From the NCBI GenBank assembly GCA_965644315.1, contig CBFFRQ010000084.1:33480-97479 (forward strand): a stretch of 64,000 bases of DNA, read 5' to 3'. The notes below the pieces were generated by a model, which had not been told where the DNA came from, ran no database searches, and saw only the letters and a program-made list of their open reading frames with translations. Source of the DNA: Caecitellus pseudoparvulus. Taxonomy: Eukaryota > Bigyra: Bicosoecida. The translations under genes and the position numbers were made by a program. Below, piece after piece: positions 21,474 through 30,456 of the stretch. The first letter of the stretch is position 1. Every line of letters starts with the position of its first letter.

Positions 21474-22160
21474 TGCGCAACGCGGGCGAAACGCCAGGCA
21501 ATGGAAGCGGCACAAGCACGTTCCAGCACCGAATGAAGGCGTCGAAACCCAGGTGAAGCGATTCAAGACTATAAATTGATGCGCTGGATGCTGGGGATTT
21601 TGAAGATCTTCCCTCACGTGCTGTGGGTTCTGAGTCGGCAGTCGTGGCTGGCTCGGCAACTGCACGCAGAGCAGTCGGCTTCCTTTTCCAGCCACTCTAA
21701 AGGTGTCTGAAAACGTCACGGAGCCGATAGAACAGGAAAGGAGTTGGGATAGCTGTCTGGCACCCAGGGTGTCAGGTTTACGCCCTTTGGTTCCAGGTTT
21801 GCGCGAGGGCGCTGCCGTCCAGGCCAGCCAGCACGCGCTTTGTGAAGCTCCCTGAGGCCAGGCCAAAGAGACGCGTTGAATACCTCACAGACTGCACCAG
21901 GAACTAGTCTCTCACAGCTAGCGAGCAGCATGCCTGGCTGTTTATGCATGCTTCTCACATTGTGCGGGCAACGAGAAACAAGCGCGCGGTCCCGGCAAAA
22001 CTTGAACGTCAAATATCTGACCTCGTTGAGAAAAAGACTTCAGCCTCTAACCACCTGAGATAACCCTGGCACTTTACAGGCCGTGCTCTGCCCCCATCCT
22101 TGCCGAGAGCCCCTTCCGCTGGATTCTTGCGGCGAGTCAATTCTTTCGATTTCCGCAGAT
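21474..22160. promoter_or_regulatory. Divergent intergenic region (ACTR10-like / unknown + gene)
   Basis: 687 bp. Just upstream of the ACTR10-like ATG is a GGGCGAAACGCCAGG block. A TATAAAT lies at 21570-21576. At 22147-22158 the word CGATTTCCGCAG looks like an intron 3' end just before the next ATG, so the plus-strand gene may have an unrecognised upstream exon here. Confidence 0.4.
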
Positions 22161-22802
22161 ATGTGGGGCGAGCGGTCTCACGTGGCTGCTCAAAAGCACA
22201 TGTTTGACGTGCCCCACCTGCCTCACTACCGCAAAGACAGAAGACATACCTGGGCGAGTGTTGCAGAGCAAAGCGGGGCTCCGAAGCCGTTTCGGGGACA
22301 GTATCTGCAGTACACGCGGGCCACCTCCCTGCAGCCCAGCCACCCAATCGACATGTTCGGTGATTTCCAGGCCCGCAGGCACCGCAGGCCTGCGACAGAT
22401 GCGGCACTCATGCAGACTCTTACTGCTGGCTGCAGTGTCGTCGCAGGTGAGGGCTCTAAACAACATGCGCATGGCAGAGGCGTTGCTGCCGAGCACGAAG
22501 CGGGACAGGCGGAGTCCCCTCGATCGGCGAGCGAGCCCACAGCCTTGAAGTCGCCCACGAGAGATCAGCGCCGCCCAAGTGCAGCAGCGTTGGCTGCGAT
22601 GGCGTATGCGGTGAGGGAATCGACCAAGCGTGTTGCAGCTGCGCCAAGCGCGTACGGGAGGTTTGGCGCCCCCAAAGTCCCAAAGTCACGCCGCTTGACG
22701 CCTGCCTTGCACCACTGCCAAACAGTTTACTACGAGAGCACATCCACCATGGGTCTGACATCACCCCAGCGAGTGACGCAGTACACTTTCGGTGCCAAGT
22801 GA
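22161..22802 (+). CDS. Unrecognised basic protein
   Basis: A frame of 213 residues from the ATG at 22161 to the TGA at 22800. I do not recognise the family. The N-terminal third is rich in His, Tyr, Arg and Gln (MFDVPHLPHYRKDRRHTW; PKPFRGQYLQYTRA). A low-complexity middle and a conserved-looking end, YYESTSTMGLTSPQRVTQYTF, follow. A good splice donor (GCAG/GTGAGG) lies at about 22447, so part of the middle could be an intron that happens to be open. It converges on NME7 with 42 bp between stops. The Tyr/Pro/Gln-rich short repeats recall microtubule-associated ciliary proteins, but this is only an impression. Confidence 0.5.
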   Translation: MWGERSHVAAQKHMFDVPHLPHYRKDRRHTWASVAEQSGAPKPFRGQYLQYTRATSLQPSHPIDMFGDFQARRHRRPATDAALMQTLTAGCSVVAGEGSKQHAHGRGVAAEHEAGQAESPRSASEPTALKSPTRDQRRPSAAALAAMAYAVRESTKRVAAAPSAYGRFGAPKVPKSRRLTPALHHCQTVYYESTSTMGLTSPQRVTQYTFGAK

Positions 22803-22844
22803 CAGTTGCAGGGGGTTGTGGCGCCGGTGGCAACGCAGGACAAT

Positions 22845-24300
22845 TCATTGCTGCTGCAGGACAGAGAAGAAGTACTCGCTTTCACTCGCCCCATCCTCAG
22901 GCAAGTCAGTGCAATGCAGTGCGTTCTTCACCGTGGACACGCCATACTTGGCGCGCAGTGTGTCTGGGCGAATCTGCTTGGCAATGTCAACGTCCCGCGG
23001 GCCCACGATGCGCCGCACGCGCTGCACTGCGTCTCGCCCCCGCACCTCCAGCGCAAGCAGCAGCCCATCGGACAGCTCAGCTGCCATGTCTCCGAATTCA
23101 GGCACGACGTGCTTGTACACCTCCAAAAACTCCTCCGCAGTGACCAGCTCCAGGTCGAACATTTGCAGGGCGGTCAGCGTGAGGGGCCCCGCTGCATCCC
23201 CCCCATCGTGCGTCGCAGCCAAGGCACGGCCCAGGTCCCGCAGCAGAGGCCCTGCCTGCCCCTTGGCCACGGCGTGGGGCAGCACTACCACGCTGGTGAC
23301 CAGGTCGTCCATGGCCGCCGTCACCGCCCGGGCACTGGGGGCAGGCAGGGCAGAGGCACCGCCACCGCCACCAGCCGCCGCCGCCGCTGTGGCCTTGAAG
23401 CCCGTCACAGTCGTGTCGCCGAACTTGGGCAGAGCTCCCCCTGCCCGCCCTCTGTACCCGTCTCCGAAGAACGCGTCCAGGCAGCGCTCAGACTCAGCGG
23501 CAGAGGCGGCGCCCACGAGCGCTGCACCGGCATGCGCTGGGAGGGTAGCGGCCACAGTCCCCAGGATGGTGTCCCACTGCTGCACTGCGTCTGGGCCCAC
23601 CACCTCCAGCGCCACGCTGAGGCCGTCGCACACGCCGCCAGGCACGACGTCGAACAGTGTTGCGGCGTCTGTGGCGGTCAAGCGAGCGCTGCGGGCGTTG
23701 GTGACCTTCAGGCCAGCTTCGTTGATTGCAGTCCACACGTCTCCCAGGAAGGGCACGGCGCCGGCTGTGAGCAGGGCAAAGGCTCTGCGCAGGGCGAGAG
23801 CAGGCCATGTGTGTGGGCAAGTCGGCGGAGCAGAGCGTGCAGCAACGCACCTCTCGGCGATTTTTCCGAGGGAAGTCCGAGTGAAATCGTTCTCGAAATC
23901 CAGCACTGTCATTTGGCGCCCGAAACTGCACAGCGTTGGCGGGGTGGAGGCACCTTGAGGTGTGCTGTCCGATGCATCATCGCACCATTGCCACGCACAT
24001 GTTCAGCTTGGCACCGATGAAGAGGTCGTCCTCCTCAATGGAGGGGTACTTGATGCGCTTCAAGAACGTCTTTCGGTTCTTTGGCTCAAACTGTGCGGGG
24101 AAAGGGCCCATGTGGGTGCTGCTGCGGTGCCTTGGCCCCGGCGCTGGCGCTGAGCTGCGGTAATCGACGCCACTCACCAGCTCGACCTCGCCTTGCCCAT
24201 CCATGCGCACGAAGTACGTGAGCTTGAAAAAGCGCTTCACCTCTGAAGCAGGATCCAGCCATTCCACCTTCAACGCGTATGAGTGCTTGATGTTCGCCAT
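22845..24300 (-). CDS. NME7: NME7-like protein (DM10 + two NDK domains)
   Basis: Three exons, 24300-23999, 23925-23851 and 23784-22845, give about 438 residues. The N-terminal DM10 domain has KVEWLDPASEVKRFFKLTYF and NRKTFLKRIKYPSIEEDDLF with IGAKLNI. Splicing creates LNIFGRQMTVLDFENDFT, matching the NME7 linker 'VNVFSRQLVLIDYGDQYT'. The first nucleoside-diphosphate-kinase domain is degenerate: the KPDA motif reads TAGA and no catalytic-His motif is found. The second has VVVLPHAVAKGQAG, MFDLELVTAEEFLEVYKHVV and the active-site motif NALHCTDLPEDG, nearly identical to the NME7 end. NME7 associates with gamma-tubulin ring complexes and axonemal microtubules. The DM10 exon has an extra Pro/Ser-rich segment between its two halves. 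Confidence 0.92.
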
Positions 24301-24624
24301 GCTCCCTGTGCAGCCAGTGGTGGTCAGAGTGCTCAACTGCCAACCTGAACCAAACAACAATTCACTCTGAGTTGCTGCTAGGATGGGTGTCGTTGGGAGG
24401 GTGTTTTGACTGTGAGCTGGAGTTGTGCACGTGTAGCACTCTGTTTTGTCCAATTCAAGGGGTGAGCGCCACACAGCAAGGGCCGCGGCGTGACCAGCGC
24501 CAAGCCCTGAGCAAGCAACGCTGTCGTGCTTCACAAAAGCAGCAATTTCACCGCAGACAAACTGCCAAACACAGGCACCGTGTATGGAGCACGTGCATTC
24601 CAAGCTGACTCAGCGCCACGTGCA
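24301..24624. other. Intergenic region upstream of NME7
   Basis: 324 bp between the NME7 start and the BIN4-like stop (both minus strand). It is less GC-rich at 24340-24460. No gene, RNA or repeat was recognised. Confidence 0.4.
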
Positions 24625-25785
24625 TCACTTGCGCTTGCGCGGCCTACCCCGCCCCCGCTTCACTTGCCGTGTGGTGCCGATCATGCGTGGCTTCTTGGCC
24701 TTGTGCCCAGCACCGCCGCCATCAGCGTCAGCCACCGCGTCGTGGACGTGGCTGGCCTCGTCCACGTCCGCAAAGGACAGGAGCTGGGCGATGGTACTGC
24801 CTTCCCCTTCGCCCCCCTGCAGCGCTCCGCCCATGGCTCCAATGACGCTTTCCAGGTGCTCCAGCTGCACGAAGTCATTCACGATACTCTCCACCTTGGC
24901 TTCTGACTTGCCGATGCCCACGACCAGGTGCGTTGCACAGGGGACGATGGTGCCTGCGTAGCGGTGCCCTTGCAAGTCCAGGATCAAGCCGCTCTTGCTG
25001 CTGGTCAGCCTGCCCACGGCGCCAACGTCACCGCTCACGTCAAAAGCATCCCCAGCCCCATCTGCTTGAACCAGCACTGTCGTGCGGCCTGTTCGGCCGC
25101 CTCCTCGAGGCATGACCAAAGGCAGTTCAGAGGCGGGAACCCTGCTGCGTTGAGACGCCACGTTGCCGCTGCTGCCAGCCTTACTTGCTTCCTCACTCGC
25201 AGGAGGACCGTCTGAGCTGGACGTCTTGTGCGAAGATGACTGTGTGGGGTTGCTATACTGCACAACAGCGGAAGCCGCCAGCTTTGCGGCATGAGAGTCA
25301 ATCGCTGAAGCCTGAGTGGCAGAAGAGCTGCCTGACTGGGCAGCAGCCGCTAGCTGAGGTGATGCAGTGTGGCTTGGGAGAGAAGGGGTGTGATTTTCTT
25401 GGGGGGAGTCCATCACAGCCTTCGGGGAGTCCCTCGTTGGGCTCCTGGGACGTTTTCGGCGTGGAGACACTTGTGGCGTTTCGCCAGTCGACGAAACGCC
25501 AGGGCTTGCCATCCCTTCTGCTGTTCCCTCGCCGTCCAACACCTTCATCGCGCGCAAGACGTATTCCTTCACTTCCCCCTTTCGATGTGCAAATGAGCAG
25601 CCGTAGTGATCCTCCAGGGCCTGCGAAACGGAAAGGGAACCGAGTTCAAAACAGCGATGGCGCGGGGCATCGGCTGCGCTCCTGCCACGCACAAGCCTCA
25701 GCTGCTTCATACTCATGCTCTCTAGCTGGCACTTGCGCAGCAGCTTCATCACAGCCCGTTCCACTCGTTTGCCATCGGGCTCCAT
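24625..25785 (-). CDS. BIN4: BIN4/MIDGET-like topoisomerase VI accessory protein
   Basis: Two exons, 25785-25693 and 25620-24625, with a 72-nt in-frame stop-free intron (gtgcgt donor, tttcgcag acceptor), give 362 residues. Splicing restores an N-terminal DEK_C-like helical domain: AVMKLLRKCQLESMSMKQLR joined to LALEDHYGCSFAHRKGEVKE. After a Ser/Ala-rich linker the BIN4 core follows: DAFDVSGDVGAVGRL, LILDLQGHRYAGTIVPC and GIGKSEAKVESIVNDFVQLE, closely resembling plant BIN4. The C-terminus is an AT-hook, KRGRGRPRKRK. In Arabidopsis BIN4 binds DNA and is part of the topoisomerase VI complex needed for endoreduplication. Its promoter side carries the hAT insertion: the transposon starts 259 bp upstream of the ATG. 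Confidence 0.85.
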   Translation of the reverse strand: MEPDGKRVERAVMKLLRKCQLESMSMKQLRLVRGRSAADAPRHRCFELGSLSVSQALEDHYGCSFAHRKGEVKEYVLRAMKVLDGEGTAEGMASPGVSSTGETPQVSPRRKRPRSPTRDSPKAVMDSPQENHTPSLPSHTASPQLAAAAQSGSSSATQASAIDSHAAKLAASAVVQYSNPTQSSSHKTSSSDGPPASEEASKAGSSGNVASQRSRVPASELPLVMPRGGGRTGRTTVLVQADGAGDAFDVSGDVGAVGRLTSSKSGLILDLQGHRYAGTIVPCATHLVVGIGKSEAKVESIVNDFVQLEHLESVIGAMGGALQGGEGEGSTIAQLLSFADVDEASHVHDAVADADGGGAGHKAKKPRMIGTTRQVKRGRGRPRKRK

Positions 25786-26043
25786 GCTGCGCTCCTTTGC
25801 CGTGTCCGACTCCTGAAGAGAACTGCGGAGTGACAGCTGTGGTGCGCTTCGACGTGCTCCGCTGGCAATCTGATGCAGCGCAAAGAATTGATGTTAAAGC
25901 TCATCCTGGCTGGAAGCCTACGTGTGCTTTGGGGGTCTTATGGGAATCTGTGTTTGTAGCAGTCTGGGGGGGTGCCTTCTGCAAGGGGCTTGCGGGCTTG
26001 GCGTGATGGCCTCAAGCCATCCTCACTCTTGCACAAGCGCGAC
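25786..26043. promoter_or_regulatory. BIN4-side half of a divergent promoter split by a transposon
   Basis: 258 bp between the BIN4 ATG and the hAT element, ending in the 8-bp target duplication. With 30191-30456 it would form an intergenic region of about 520 bp before insertion, similar to the other divergent spacers here. No TATA box was found. Confidence 0.45.
26036..26043. repeat. hAT target-site duplication, left copy
   Basis: AGCGCGAC directly before the element, identical to the 8 bp directly after it. Eight-bp duplications are typical of hAT elements. Confidence 0.93.
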
Positions 26044-26065
26044 CAGGGATCGTCAGGGTGTCCGG
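26044..26065 (+). repeat. hAT left terminal inverted repeat
   Basis: 22 bp beginning CAGGGATCG and ending GTGTCCGG, perfectly inverted relative to 30161-30182. CAGGG is a common hAT terminus. Confidence 0.93.
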
Positions 26066-26386
26066 GAAGCTATTTCCGCACCTTTTTTGCTGAGATGCCG
26101 GACACCCCAACCTTGGGGGGGGTGCCCCCCTTGTGGACCCCCCCCCCCTTCGCCGCCCGTGTGCAAGGTGCTGAGAGACGCTCATCCTCCTCCCTCCGCC
26201 TGCTTGCCAGCGCTGGTCCCCGAGCAGGGTCAAGTGCCACTTTGCCATCAATGCACCAAATCATAACACTGTTTTGTATTTGAGGCTTGATATTTACGCC
26301 CCTAGGCTCCTGAACACAACCAGGTTCGTTTGCAACGGAGGTGCTGTCAGCCGGGGTTTCGGTCACGTTTCACTTTACGCCTCATC

Positions 26387-29300
26387 ATGGCAGAGGGCAC
26401 GGCTGAGTCTGGGGAGGATGTGACTGTCGCTGAGCTCCCTCGAGCTGTTAGATTGTCAACTGAATTGAAGGTTTTCTTCCGCAACGGCTGCCTCTTGCGA
26501 GAGCTTTGCAGCCGGGAGGCACTCCGTCACTTCTGCGACACCAAGACCAAGAATCAAGGGAAGGCTGCAGTTGAGAAGTGGAGGGCTGTGTGCCCAGATC
26601 TACGCATTGGCAACTTCCCCCTGCTTGCAATTCTTGGGCTGAAGGGTTGGAAGGCAAAAGGGAACAGTCTCGCGGATTTCCAGCGGTCAGATTCGCGCAC
26701 TGGAAAACCAATCCTGTGGTCCGAGACCCTGAAGTGCTTCGTTGAAGCACGAAAGGAAACGCTTCTCAGAAAGCACCTGCCGGCCAAGCATCACATGACC
26801 AAGCAAGAAGTTCTTGCACTGGCCAAAACGTTCAGTGTTGAGAAGCCCATGAAAGCTCAGTCTGACAGTGAGGCATACAGAGCCCTGGGACACGTCACAC
26901 GGAACCTCGTGCATGAGGCACAGGTACTTGTCGAGTCAGTGCCTGTCTCGGGAGAGACGATCGCTCATGATAGCAAGTCTCACTCGCGAATCGCTCAAAA
27001 ACTTCTGGTGCAGAACTTCGCTTCCTATGGGCTGTCGCCGCAACAGATTGCGAAGGTGATGTCCCCTGAGAACCACATGCTGATGACCGTATGGGGTTCA
27101 GAAGCCTCTTCAAGCACGATGTACAGGGACATTCGACAAGCAGCCGATGACATAACTGCTGATCTGCGCAAGAAGCTGGCAGAGAAACCAGAAGCCATGG
27201 TGTCCCTTCAAGTGGATGACACAAGCATCAGCCACACGATGCTGAATTGTACTACAGTCGTGCTGTCATGCCCTTCGCTGCTTCCAGAGCCGATTCCTTG
27301 CCGAGTTTTCTTGAAGGTAGATCATTCAGATGCCCGTGCAATCACGGAGCAGATCCTTGTGGTCCTGTACGAGCTGGATCTCAACCCAGCCAGACTGGCT
27401 GGGATTGTATGTGACAACGCCACGGTCAATGTGAGGGCCATCAAAGACTTGCAACGCCTCGGCAGCGCAATCTCTGCGCTGCCTGCTGGTGAAAGCTGCC
27501 GTCGTGAAGTGGAATGCGCACTTGGGCATCGCCTCGATGGTCTAACCAAGGAAGCTGCTGCTGCGCTCGGCCGCATTCAATGCCAGGAGGAAGTGAGAAG
27601 GCGAGATGCAGCAGGCCTGGGTGACGACTACTTTGACCTAAGTACACCTGTAGCTGCCACTCCTTCTCGGGATCCTGGACCTGAGGTTGAGATTGTTGAT
27701 CCCGTCACAAATCTGACAAGGAGGGAGATTGAGGAAGCAGCTTCGACTGATTTCATGCGCGTGCGCGATGATTCTGTTCCACATAAAAAGCTGGACGAGA
27801 GCAAGGCTACATTTTGCCGACGAGTGCTGTGTGAGTGGCTTGACTCCAGTTCTGTCAGGAAGGGGATGGCGAGCTTGGCACTGCTGCCACGCGTGCCCTG
27901 CATGGCACACTCGGCAGCATTGGCCGTGGGGGAAGTGTTCGACGAATTCGAGTGGGGTGTTGAAGTTTGTCAGCGCGTCAAAGACCTCTTTGCTGGCCAG
28001 AACCCTGCTCCCCATCGCGAGTCTGCCAAGGCGGCATCGGCTTACTCGTCTGACTACCTCTTCGCACCTACACGCTGGGGCAGTGTATGGAAAGCTGCGA
28101 AAGCGATCCTAATCAAAAGGAAGGCCTTGATTGCGTGGCTTTCAGCTCAGTCGCGTTCCGGCTCGGGGTCTAACACAACTGTGTTTGAGAACAAGGCAGA
28201 AAGGGCATTGAATAATCTGCGCAGGTTTGACACAATGCTGCAGCTTGCAGCAATGGTTGAAGTGGCAAGACCACTTGTGAGCATGATTGAAAAGTTGCAA
28301 AGTCACATGGGTCATGAGGGTGGTACAGAAATGTTTGCATTTGTTGAGAACAAGCTGAGAGAAATTAGACAAGGGCAACGTCAACCCACGCTCTCTGCTG
28401 AGGTACTCATAGTCGGTGCAGACCGGGCAGGAAGAGCAAAGTGTCTAGCTGAGCTTGATGGGAGCTTTATACGTGACTCAGATTCTGCGAGAAGATACCT
28501 GCCAGCTCCGCAGCACGCTCGAGCAACCGCCGCTAAGTTGCGCCTCCAGGCTGCGGATCGGGGATGGAGGAAGCTCAAGGAGTGGGGCGCAGTCATCGCC
28601 GCCAGGTGGAAGCTCATGGACCTGCTGCGCCCACGGCCAGACGCTGGTCTTCGCTTTGCACACCTCGAAAAGTCAGTCCCCAAGTACTACACGCACGCAG
28701 AGCCTGGGAAGCTTCCCCGTTCTGCTAGGTTCTGTGTTTTGGTCATGAACCTTTGCAGAGGGCAGATAAACCATGGACAAGAGCTGCTACACTTGTTGAA
28801 CAACAACGTGGGGACTGCTTTGCAAATTGAGGAAGAGTGGCGTCACTTTGTCGCATACTGTGAGAGTCACCGAGAGCTTGCTTGCCTTGAGATCGGCAGC
28901 GATGGCAGAAAGCAAGCCGAGCCCTGCAAAGATCTGGAGGCATGGTGGAGAGAAAAACGAAGAACTTGGCCTCTCCTCTCCCGTATAGCGCAGGCATTGT
29001 ACTCAACACCAGTCACAAGTGCAGGCGCTGAGCGCTTCTTCTCCGTGCTGACCGACTGGTGTGCCAGTGGCAAGAGGACCAGGGCACACACACAATTGCT
29101 TGGCAGCCAACTTCTGCTGCTTTCCAATCAGCAGTTTGTGACTCGGCGCATCAGGGACTGGCTGACCCCACGCTTCAAAGTGTGCAACTCTTCAGTCGAC
29201 TCTGTTCGCCAGGAGCAGGGCCAGGCACTCGTCAAGGGCCTGGATGGGCTAGCTGGGCAGCTTGTTTCCTCTCGAGTTGCCCCTGCTGCGCGTGCATGCT

Positions 29301-29494
29301 CACTTGCCGGGGCTTCAGCTGCCCCTTCACGCCGGGCTGTTGGTGGCAAGAAGAGAGTCCGAGCGGGAGGAGCGCCTCCAAGCGGTCCCAAGAAGGCGCC
29401 GAGGTCCGGTGGAGGGAAGCAGGGAACGCTTGATGACGTGTGGAGAAACAGATCAGGTGCTGAAGATAGCATACCAATGCAAAGTTGGCTTTGA
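26387..29494 (+). CDS. hAT-family transposase
   Basis: A transposase of 1,035 residues from the ATG at 26387 (frame open further upstream). The RNase H-like core carries a first Asp in QVDDTSISHTML (about residue 277), a second in IVCDNATVNVR (about 342), the hAT C-x-x-H motif in VPCMAHSAALA (about 505) and TRWGSVWKA. The C-terminal dimerisation region has the third acidic residue in TSAGAERFFSVLTDW (about 882), followed by LLGSQLLLLSNQQF. The N-terminus has Cys and His residues (LKCFVEARKE, KHLPAKHH) but no clear BED zinc finger. A basic tail (GGKKRVRAGGAPPSGPKK) follows. Codon use is less GC-rich than in neighbours. No stop or frameshift interrupts it. The last 690 bp of the element after it are noncoding. 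Confidence 0.93.
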   Translation: MAEGTAESGEDVTVAELPRAVRLSTELKVFFRNGCLLRELCSREALRHFCDTKTKNQGKAAVEKWRAVCPDLRIGNFPLLAILGLKGWKAKGNSLADFQRSDSRTGKPILWSETLKCFVEARKETLLRKHLPAKHHMTKQEVLALAKTFSVEKPMKAQSDSEAYRALGHVTRNLVHEAQVLVESVPVSGETIAHDSKSHSRIAQKLLVQNFASYGLSPQQIAKVMSPENHMLMTVWGSEASSSTMYRDIRQAADDITADLRKKLAEKPEAMVSLQVDDTSISHTMLNCTTVVLSCPSLLPEPIPCRVFLKVDHSDARAITEQILVVLYELDLNPARLAGIVCDNATVNVRAIKDLQRLGSAISALPAGESCRREVECALGHRLDGLTKEAAAALGRIQCQEEVRRRDAAGLGDDYFDLSTPVAATPSRDPGPEVEIVDPVTNLTRREIEEAASTDFMRVRDDSVPHKKLDESKATFCRRVLCEWLDSSSVRKGMASLALLPRVPCMAHSAALAVGEVFDEFEWGVEVCQRVKDLFAGQNPAPHRESAKAASAYSSDYLFAPTRWGSVWKAAKAILIKRKALIAWLSAQSRSGSGSNTTVFENKAERALNNLRRFDTMLQLAAMVEVARPLVSMIEKLQSHMGHEGGTEMFAFVENKLREIRQGQRQPTLSAEVLIVGADRAGRAKCLAELDGSFIRDSDSARRYLPAPQHARATAAKLRLQAADRGWRKLKEWGAVIAARWKLMDLLRPRPDAGLRFAHLEKSVPKYYTHAEPGKLPRSARFCVLVMNLCRGQINHGQELLHLLNNNVGTALQIEEEWRHFVAYCESHRELACLEIGSDGRKQAEPCKDLEAWWREKRRTWPLLSRIAQALYSTPVTSAGAERFFSVLTDWCASGKRTRAHTQLLGSQLLLLSNQQFVTRRIRDWLTPRFKVCNSSVDSVRQEQGQALVKGLDGLAGQLVSSRVAPAARACSLAGASAAPSRRAVGGKKRVRAGGAPPSGPKKAPRSGGGKQGTLDDVWRNRSGAEDSIPMQSWL

Positions 29495-30160
29495 GGCACT
29501 GATCTTGGCGGGCTTTCTTTTCAGGCCCGAGACACTGCTTGCGGAGACAAGTTTCAAGGATGGTCCAGGCGGGTGGATCCGGGAGCTCAATGGAGGCGCC
29601 TCTCCTGCTTGATACTAATTCCCTTTTGCGCGATTTGGGCAAGGTTTCATCGCAAAGTGTGTCTGCATACTATTTCCACCCCTCATGGCTTTCGCTCCTT
29701 GTACAGGAGGGCGTACGCGGAGCTCTGGGCATCCAGGCAAGCGACACCACACAGACCACAGATCACCACGCCAACCAAAACAGTGCCGTACAAGCAGTAT
29801 CGCACACATTTTGCAGTATTTGGGCTTGGTACCGTGTTGAGTAGGACAAGATTGCCTGCCCAGATGCAAAGCTGCAGCAATATCTGTACAAATAATCAAA
29901 TATGACCATAAAGTTGCTTGCGTGCTCTGCCAAGGATTGGGTATCTCACTTGAAGCGCATTACGAGGCGCAAAGATTCACAGAGGAGACACAAAAAGACG
30001 CATTCTACCCATAAGGCGCTGCAATGGACCACAGGATATCGTTTATTGAGGTCTTTGAGGGGGGGTTCAAGAACTGGCCGAAGGCCAGTTCCCGGACACC
30101 CGGGTGTCCAGCTGGAGGGGCCGAAGGCCCCCTTCAGCCGGACACCCGAAGGGTGCGGAG
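29495..30160. other. 3' noncoding part of the hAT element
   Basis: About 670 bp between the transposase stop and the right inverted repeat. It is AT-richer than the genome around it (for example 29870-30010) and ends in nested palindromes and subterminal GGTGTCCGG-type repeats. No second gene is seen. Confidence 0.6.
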
Positions 30161-30182
30161 CCGGACACCCTGACGATCCCTG
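30161..30182 (-). repeat. hAT right terminal inverted repeat
   Basis: Perfect 22-bp inverse complement of 26044-26065, ending GATCCCTG. Confidence 0.93.
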
Positions 30183-30190
30183 AGCGCGAC
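30183..30190. repeat. hAT target-site duplication, right copy
   Basis: AGCGCGAC directly after the element, identical to 26036-26043. Confidence 0.93.
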
Positions 30191-30456
30191 AAAATAATCA
30201 CACCAAACACTTTTCAACCTATCTCAGGCGGGGAGCCCGAGCTTCTTCCTTCAAGTCTGACACGCTTTGGGCTCAGAGCGGTCTGCGCCGCGTCGGGATC
30301 GCAAGCGGAACTTGGCAGTTATTGCCGCTGTTGTTGCATTTAACTCTGGGAAGGCAGCTGAAAGTGAGATAGCTGCAGCAGTCCTGCGTCTTTGCCTGAT
30401 TCAATACCCCCTTGCACTTGTTTCTGCTCGCAGTGGCGATAAACTTTCGTAACTTT
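30191..30456. promoter_or_regulatory. Right half of the split divergent promoter / 5' leader
   Basis: 266 bp between the transposon and the next ATG. Its end (CTTGTTTCTGCTCGCAG at about 30417-30433) looks like a polypyrimidine tract and splice acceptor, so an upstream noncoding exon may have existed across the insertion point. Confidence 0.4.

Larger units (their letters stand above)
26044..30182 (+). mobile_element. Complete autonomous-looking hAT DNA transposon, 4,139 bp
   Basis: The element is bounded by 22-bp perfect terminal inverted repeats, starting CAGGGATCGTCAGGG at 26044 and ending CCCTGACGATCCCTG at 30182, and flanked by a perfect 8-bp duplication AGCGCGAC. Copies of the subterminal word GGTGTCCGG or its complement lie near both ends (about 26058 and 26097 on the left; about 30094, 30138 and 30160 on the right), likely transposase-binding sites. 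The right end also has hairpins such as AACTGGCCGAAGGCCAGTT. A single uninterrupted transposase gene fills most of the element. Intact ends, identical duplications and an open reading frame suggest recent insertion and possible activity. It lies between the starts of BIN4 and the repeat-containing ankyrin gene. Confidence 0.95.

Noticed and set aside
23905-23930. E2F-like site (TTTGGCGC) upstream of a start
   Set aside because: It falls inside NME7 exon 2, across the splice acceptor, not in a promoter.
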